A DNA stretch of 64,000 nt, from the NCBI GenBank assembly GCA_008933995.1, contig WARS01000011.1:11747516-11811515 (forward strand). The letters run 5' to 3'. Numbering within the stretch: the first letter of the stretch is position 1; every line of letters begins with the position of its first letter. This stretch comes from Datnioides undecimradiatus (Eukaryota; Chordata; Actinopteri; Lobotiformes; Datnioididae). Positions 57,612-64,000 of this stretch are shown piece after piece. The translations under genes and the position numbers were made by a program. The notes under the pieces were generated by a model. That model saw only the letters and a program-made list of their open reading frames with translations, did no database searches and had not been told where the DNA came from.

Positions 57612-60319
57612 GACACCGTCGTTATGGTTTGGTGGAAAAACCCTGAAACTCTGGTAGTCTGGGCTGATGTTGTTCTATATTTCACAGTTTGCTTCAAAGA
57701 GCAAACACAAAGCATCTTCGCAGCAAGATTTTCTCCTGTGAGTGGCAGTATGGAAAACCAGGACCCATAAATTATGTTTTGTTGTCTTAAAAAAAACACA
57801 TAATTATTAATATGGTTCTAAACTATTTAAAGAAATTGTCCCATTGTGGCGCCAACTTCTTTAAGACCTGGACTGAGACAAACAGCAACAGTGACATGTT
57901 CAATCCTGTTGATGAAGATGCTCTTATCATGTCCAATGTACAGTTTATATATAACTTTTACATAAAGAATGTTTTTCCCATTAGCACTGTAGGGATTATT
58001 GTATAAAACATTATAAAAAATGGTAAAACATGGTAAAGACAGTAATTATAGATACAAGTGCTATATAAAATATTAGGTGTATGTACATTAGTATGTGGTA
58101 AAACATATAACTGATACTGTTACGATCTCACACTTCTTTCTCATGTAAAATCTCTGAGACAGATGCTTTCATTTCACGGCCTCAGTAATCAGAAATGTGG
58201 ACTGTTTAAAAGGAAGCACAGGCTTTAGTTTTGTGATTAAAGTAAACGATTCTCATTCAATAAATAAAGATGTGAATTTGTTTTCATGCTGAGAACAGCC
58301 ACGCTCAGTTATTTAGTTCAAATCCTATTATCTCATGATCACAAGTTAATTATTTCATTATCTCGGGATAACAAAGCAACTTTTCCGCTGACAGGAGGTT
58401 AATGCTGGAAACATTTCTGGAGATAATTCATCACAAGGAAACAACTTCAGTCAACTCATTAGAGCGGACAATGACACACACACACACTAACATTGCTGAT
58501 ATAATTAAGTATGTATATAAATAAGTAACATCAAGGTACAGTCTCATGCACTGATCAGTAATGAGTACTCTCTGATCTGAGCTTTTGAGTTTAAATCAGT
58601 TGCCATGGTTGTCACAATGTCATCCAAGCATGTTGGCTCTCCTGGTCTCTGAGCAAACTACCTTTTGATCCTCCCAATAATATAGAGCAAATGATCTTGT
58701 TATCTTGAGGTAACTAAACAAACTGCTTATGATTTCAAGATAATTACTTTAAAAAAGACTTCAGACCTCAGCTTTCGTACTTTGCTGAGATTCAAGTTTC
58801 ATGGCTTTTACAGCATCTGTTTCATGAATAAAAAATAAAAATCATTCAGTCAAAATAAAGTGAATTTACAGGTGTTGAATTTATTCATAAGTTAGCAGAA
58901 TGTAGTGACAGGCACTCTTAAGAAACAACAATTTTCTGTGTACCACAGGCACAAATCAAACACGCCACCTTGGCATTAGAGCATAAGGCGTTGGGTTAAA
59001 GTTGAGATTCAGACATGTTGACTTCACGCTGTATTTCAGATCAGAACAGAGACAAGAGAAGAAACAAAGGTAAACTTTCCCTTCAGGTTGAATTAAATAA
59101 AACAGGCTGAGCCTAGTCAGCACAGCACAAACAGTACATGAAGCACTGAGATTTTTTTTCCTTTCAAAGAAATTAATATAAAATACTTTTTTGTAAGAAT
59201 ATAAATCCAATAAATATGTTTTCAATACTGCCTTGATACAAAAATATAATAGTCAAAGACCACTAAAATCCACCTCTGACTGAAACTGACAAACCAGAAA
59301 CATGAGTGCATAGACAATCATATCGCAGAGAAGGCAGCTTATGCAAAACATGAAAACTGAAATGCTCTGAATCATAATGAGAAAAGGACAACACGGGCGT
59401 CGCAGACAGAGGTCTTCTTCACTGCTACATTTAAGACAACATGCTGTCATCTTAGATGTAAGAAATACGTGTGGCTTATGCAGACGGTGGTGATGGTCAG
59501 CATTATGTTGTCCTTTAGACAAACAGTGATGTAAAACATCTTTTTACTCCAGCAGCAAAGAGGATCAGGTTTATCATTGAGAAGCAGCTTTCTGTAAATA
59601 ATCCTTTTATAGTTTAGAGTATTTTAAATTCCCCTATACAGGTTTGTTCGTATCCACAACAGTAACGAATGAATAATGTAATGTAATGAACAATTCATGT
59701 GGTAGTCCATTCTTTGCATTTCAAGTAGTATTGCTTCAGTCAGTATTAATGAAAATGCTTTAAGGCATTAAATGAGAAATTGAGAGGAACCTTTCTGTCT
59801 TTTCCTGATTTAAATCAAAATTAACTGTCTTGATCGCTCCAAAAATAAAAAAATAATCTCACAAATTAGATGGCAGGATAAAAACTCATCTTCTTGATTA
59901 GCACGCAGTCCTGGGCGTGTGAAAATATAACTGTGGAGACTAATTTTCTTTTTATACCGGGACAATCACACTCAGTATTCATTTCACTCACAAATAACAT
60001 TTCAGCCTTTTAGGTTTTCAACCCCTAACGGAGCCCTGTCATCATTTTAAGACTCGAGTGTTTTTCTGAAACATCACACAGAAGGTCAAAATCATAATCT
60101 CTTGGCCCTGAGGTTGATACCAGCCATGACTTTCAAACAATTGGGATCAAACAAAAAACAAAACAAAACACTGTGTAACTTATAGTGGAAAAGATAAACA
60201 AATGGTAAACTCCATGATATAAAGATGCACTACTGCTCTGTGTACCTTCCTCTTCAGCGGGTGAGGGTCAGGTTGTCATGTTGCTCAGTGGTGTCTGTGG
60301 AGGTGTTGCAGTGGGGGAC
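57612..60319. other. cyp19a1b 3' UTR and ap4e1 3' UTR, convergent
   Basis: AATAAA at 58259-58264, about 650 nt past the aromatase stop, is the likely transcript end. Around 58320-58390 and 58690-58750 are words of the type TTATCTCGGGATAAC and TTATCTTGAGGTAAC, traces of a decayed repeat. No counterpart of human TNFAIP8L3, which lies here on 15q21, is visible. The open frames at 58956-59522 (-) look random. Confidence 0.45.
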
Positions 60320-63300
60320 TCAGTGCTCCTGTAAAGCTCTCTGACAGTAGTAGATCAAGCAGTCGGGCAGGTCGGGGACTGGAGAGCGCAGCCATGCAGC
60401 CAGCGTTCCCGCATGCACACGACAGTGCATCAGACAAGGCTGATCCTGGAGCAGCCTGCAAGCCACAATACCTTCCATACCTGTTAAAAAAAAGTAGAAA
60501 GATAAATCATCAATAGTGTGAAACATGTAAGAATTACATTAGAAACATTGCATTAAAAAATTATATTTTTTTATTCAATACCACAAAAAACATTCTTGTG
60601 GTAATATCGGTGTCACTGCTGGATGTGTAGTCTGTGTAAGTCTTTGTTATTCTCCAAAAATGTCACATTGGTTGGTCTCTAATCTGTAATATACCCTTAA
60701 TATATGTACAAATATATACTAAATATAGTGTATAGTATTACTAAATACTAAATACAGTAATAAATCCATAAGGCATGCTTAATTCATGCATAATTCAGAA
60801 GTAATACACAATAAACTATTAAGATCAGTTTTTGAGTTGTCGTGCAGTTTATGTCCTCCAGCATAACTTGTTTTTTTGGGTTCACGGATTATTTCTTATC
60901 TGTAAAGCACAAATAACCACAATTTATTAACATTAATAATACCATTAATTACAGCTTATATGCCTTAGTGGAGTTGAGTCATATCTGTTTTTGATACCCT
61001 TGATTGCATCTCTTTGTCTTCATAAACTGGTTAAAAACACTGGGAAAAGACAGGAAGTCGACTCTGAGTCGAGGATTATTTTGCTGCTACAGCAGCTTCA
61101 AATAAAACCAGCCTGATAACAAGTGCACATTATAAAGTATACATTATTGGTGTAAAGTATACATTATGTGTACATGTGTAAATACACATGAGGATGTACG
61201 TGGAGGCATGAATGAATGATTATATGTTCACCGCCTGTTTTGTGTGTCTTTCATGATTTTTCATTTTACAGATCAACATCTCACCTATGATTTCCACAAT
61301 ATGAAGCTGAAGTTTCTTCTTCAGCACATTCAGAGTGGCCGCGAGCGATTCCTGACCGTCACTTATCAGCGTCAGGTTCTGCTTTGTATCGTGAGAGAAG
61401 GCCAGCCACATTGTCCCATACTCCTCCGTGGACACGGTCAGAGGTCTGAAGAACACAGGTTACAGTAAACAACTCATCGACTATGCGCAAACACACATGG
61501 GGAGAAAAAGGAAAACATTTCACCTGATGAAGCTGGTTAGAGGAAGTTTGTACGAGAACTGCACTAATTGAGACGTCTCAACAGGCAGCTGGTAAGACAC
61601 CTTCCCAGTCACTTCAATGTGGACTGAGGGACTCATCACAGTCAGGAAATACTGACACACTGCTACACTGTGGCTTTCCACCTGCTGCACTGGGTCATCA
61701 CAAACACAGGATACCTGAAATAAACAAAAAAATGAAATGAAATAGGAGAGTACACAATGTCACAAATAAGTTTCTGCTCAGGCATCTCTGTACCTCCAGT
61801 TCATCGGAGTTGAGCTGTAGTCTTAACTGCTGAATGTCAGAGTCAGACAAGTTGTAAATGAAAACAACCAGCACTAAAGAGTCTTCTTTCTGCACATGAC
61901 AGGCTGAGAGATCCAGGATTTGGTTGGAGCACAGAGGTGTGATCTCAGAGTGGGGGAGTCCAGAAAGCTCTGCAGGAAGATGAGAACTGAGACACAAGCC
62001 TGTAGGTCTGTCAGGGTCCTCGCGTGGAGCAGCTACAGCAACATCATTATCCCTAATGAGAGAGGGGCTACTCCCCTTTATTTCTCTGTCGGTTAAGTCC
62101 ACATCGCAGGTGCCATTTGCAGTTGTCGGGACTTGAGAGAGTTGGGCTTTCTGTGTGGGTGCAGAGGTGGCCTCCTCTGAGGTGACGTTGGATTCCAGCA
62201 GATTGTCGCACAGCAAGTTGTCCACTGCGCTCCGAGAAGAAACAAGGGAGTTAGATGTTTGCTCACTGGCACCTGAGGACGAGCCCGGACCTTTGGCTTT
62301 TCTTCTGAATCGCTGGGGTGTCGCCTCAGATTTTCCCATCTGTATAAAGGAAAAGTTTTAAGTTGTGACACATGCATTTGCAGGAATCCATATTATACGT
62401 CTTTTTATCATTGTTATAAGGTGAACTTATTTATGATAAACATTGCTAAAGGCAGCAATACACCTTTTTAAGTTCCAAGATTAACAACCAGCAGACCCTG
62501 TGAAGAGCTGAAATGATTATATTGATGACTGATTAGTTGTTTAAGTACTTTTCAACCAAAATCCAAACTATTTCATTTTTGCAACTTCTTAATTGTGACA
62601 ATTGTTTACCAATTTTTTATATTTTTTTTGCATTGTGTTGCAATAACTTAAAGCTTCAACTCCTAAGCTACTAGTGCCTTAAAGTTCCTACTAAAGTATC
62701 TATATATCTATCTAAATGTTCAATATACTACATATATAAAAAACAACAATTCTCATATAGCTGTTTGCTATCCATATTTTATGTTATGTATGTCTGTTAT
62801 ATATAAAATGTATATGATATCATGGAGTCCTGAGCAGAGAATGGTGCCACTCTCCCTCTGTGTGTGTGTTGTAATCTGAATTTGTTTGTTCTTTGTTTTG
62901 ACAGCCAATCAACTGCTTCTGTATATTGATTAATTTTTTCATATTACAAACCAACGGTCCCCTAAAATATGTTTCAGAAAACTTATGAGGTGAGATTTAG
63001 TGACGGACTCTAAATGTGGCAGTGAATGTTGAGAAGATTTTTACAATTAATTGTCATTTTATCGTCAAACCAATTAATTAAATTAACTGAAAAACTCATC
63101 AGCAGATCAATAATGAAAATAACAGTAGTTGCAGCTTTAATCCTGCAGCTGTAGCTTAAGCAAAAAGATAAATCCAAAAAGCTCACCAGACACACAGAGC
63201 TCTGGGAGCTCAGGCCGACAAACAGCGATGAGGCCAGCTGCTGTTTCTCTTGTTCAGGCTCAGGTGTCGGTATGGGAGTAGGAGTCTGGCTGTGTGAGCT

Positions 63301-63878
63301 GTCAGCAGCTCCCTGCTGACTGGGTGACCGGAGGGGGCTGGGAACCTCCACCTGCGCAGCCTCCTCCACAGGTTCCCTCTGTGCCAGGTATCCCTCCTTC
63401 CCCCACACCCTCTTCACACCATCCAGTTTCAAAGTTGTAGAGCTTAAATAAGAAAAAACGTGTGTAAACCAGCCATGTATTTTTTGTGTAAACTTCTGTA
63501 ATTCAGACAGCATGAAGTATACACGTTGAGCCTTACATACCCTCCTTTGTGTGAGAGGTCGGTGCTGTCCCCTGACAGGCCAGAGCTCATGGACAACAGT
63601 GTAGGAGACTGTCTGTCAGTGATGCTACAGGAAGACATGCTAATGGGCAGGGACAGGCCGTATGGCTCCAGGCTCAACGCTGAGGCAGACAACACAGCCA
63701 AGAACAAATCAAATCAAAGCCGGGCTACCAAACTTGCTGCAGTCTTAGTATTTGAATGACTCTTACCTTTTGCCTGAGCTAGTTCCTCCTGCCGTTGATG
63801 GGGAGGCTTGTATGGAGCGGCGCCAGCAGCCAACGCCTCTGACACAAACCCATCCAGGAATGACAGAGAGGAATCCAC
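60320..63878 (-). CDS. ap4e1: AP-4 complex subunit epsilon-1, 3' part (5' part outside window)
   Basis: Seven exons join in frame into the last 521 residues: 63878-63767, 63679-63541, 63442-63187, 62339-61794, 61714-61524, 61445-61285 and 60480-60320. AP-4 is a heterotetrameric adaptor at the trans-Golgi network that sorts cargo such as ATG9A; epsilon is one of its large chains. The part seen is the disordered hinge (Ser/Pro-rich, with KLDGVKRVWGKEGYL) and the C-terminal ear: SLVLVVFIYNLSDSDIQQLR, VQFSYKLPLTSFIRPLTVST, EEYGTMWLAFSHDTKQN, LQLHIVEIIG and QPCLMHCRVHAGTLAAWLRS, all close to human AP4E1. The N-terminal adaptin trunk must lie beyond the right edge. Neighbouring cyp19a1 and gldn match human 15q21. 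Confidence 0.93.
62505..63140. repeat. Interspersed repeat with inverted ends in an ap4e1 intron
   Basis: The left end (AGCTGAAATGATTATATTG near 62506) and the right end (AGTAGTTGCAGCTTT near 63124) are inverted versions of the 'gggctgcaactaacgatta' type common in fishes. The middle (about 62640-62990) does not match that repeat and may be a nested insertion. It fills most of intron 62340-63186. Confidence 0.5.
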
Positions 63879-64000
63879 CTGGAAACCAACAGCAAGAGCA
63901 AGTTAATCTTCTCCTTTAAAGGGGCATGGAAAAACATTTTGGAAAAGTTCAACTCTTTAATTAATGCTTAACTGCAGCGTGCAATTGTAAACAATCAATC

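Overview
This window is nuclear DNA of a ray-finned fish, most likely a percomorph teleost. Small multi-exon genes with short GT-AG introns sit among AT-rich intergenic DNA, CA and GATA microsatellites and decayed interspersed repeats. Ten protein-coding genes are recognisable by homology, and exon joins were worked out by hand from splice sites and codon phase. The gene set (ano3, fibin, spi1, prc1, ubap1l, clpx, gldn, cyp19a1, ap4e1) matches pieces of human chromosomes 11p and 15q lying side by side, as on the teleost chromosomes that carry the brain-type aromatase gene.

Layout: 69-965 (+) holds the last two exons of an anoctamin (ano3), followed by a long AT-rich tail and about 8 kb without genes. 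13065-13694 (+) is the single-exon secreted factor fibin. 17932-19526 (-) is the four-exon tetraspan gene tmem178b. 21215-23326 (+) is a PU.1 paralogue (spi1). 24791-30025 (+) is the 14-exon spindle midzone gene prc1. 30904-33027 (-) is ubap1l, tail-to-tail with prc1. 35204-42536 (-) is the mitochondrial AAA+ unfoldase gene clpx. 44089-53232 (-) is gliomedin (gldn). 55283-57611 (+) is a complete 503-residue aromatase, cyp19a1b, head-to-head with gldn. 60320-63878 (-) is the 3' part of ap4e1, which runs off the right edge.

The most unusual structure is inside gldn. Between the collagen-like exons and the olfactomedin-domain exons lies an array of about 20 short exons or exon relics (45177-49727). 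Nearly all the intact ones are phase 1-1 and 66-93 nt long, and they fall into repeated families. Part of the array is a recent tandem duplication. Copy A (about 46110-47846) is mostly intact and carries a 588-bp terminal-inverted-repeat transposon. Copy B (about 48243-49387) keeps the empty target site but is full of small indels that break most of its exons. It is either a decaying duplicate or poorly polished assembly sequence.

Regulatory sites that fit their neighbours are a perfect oestrogen response element about 300 bp upstream of a TATA box for brain aromatase, a CCAAT plus CHR pair at prc1, and an ETS-IRF composite site upstream of the PU.1 gene. The genes do not form one pathway; the shared location reflects conserved synteny. 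All calls are from reading the sequence and remembered family sequences; no database search was run.
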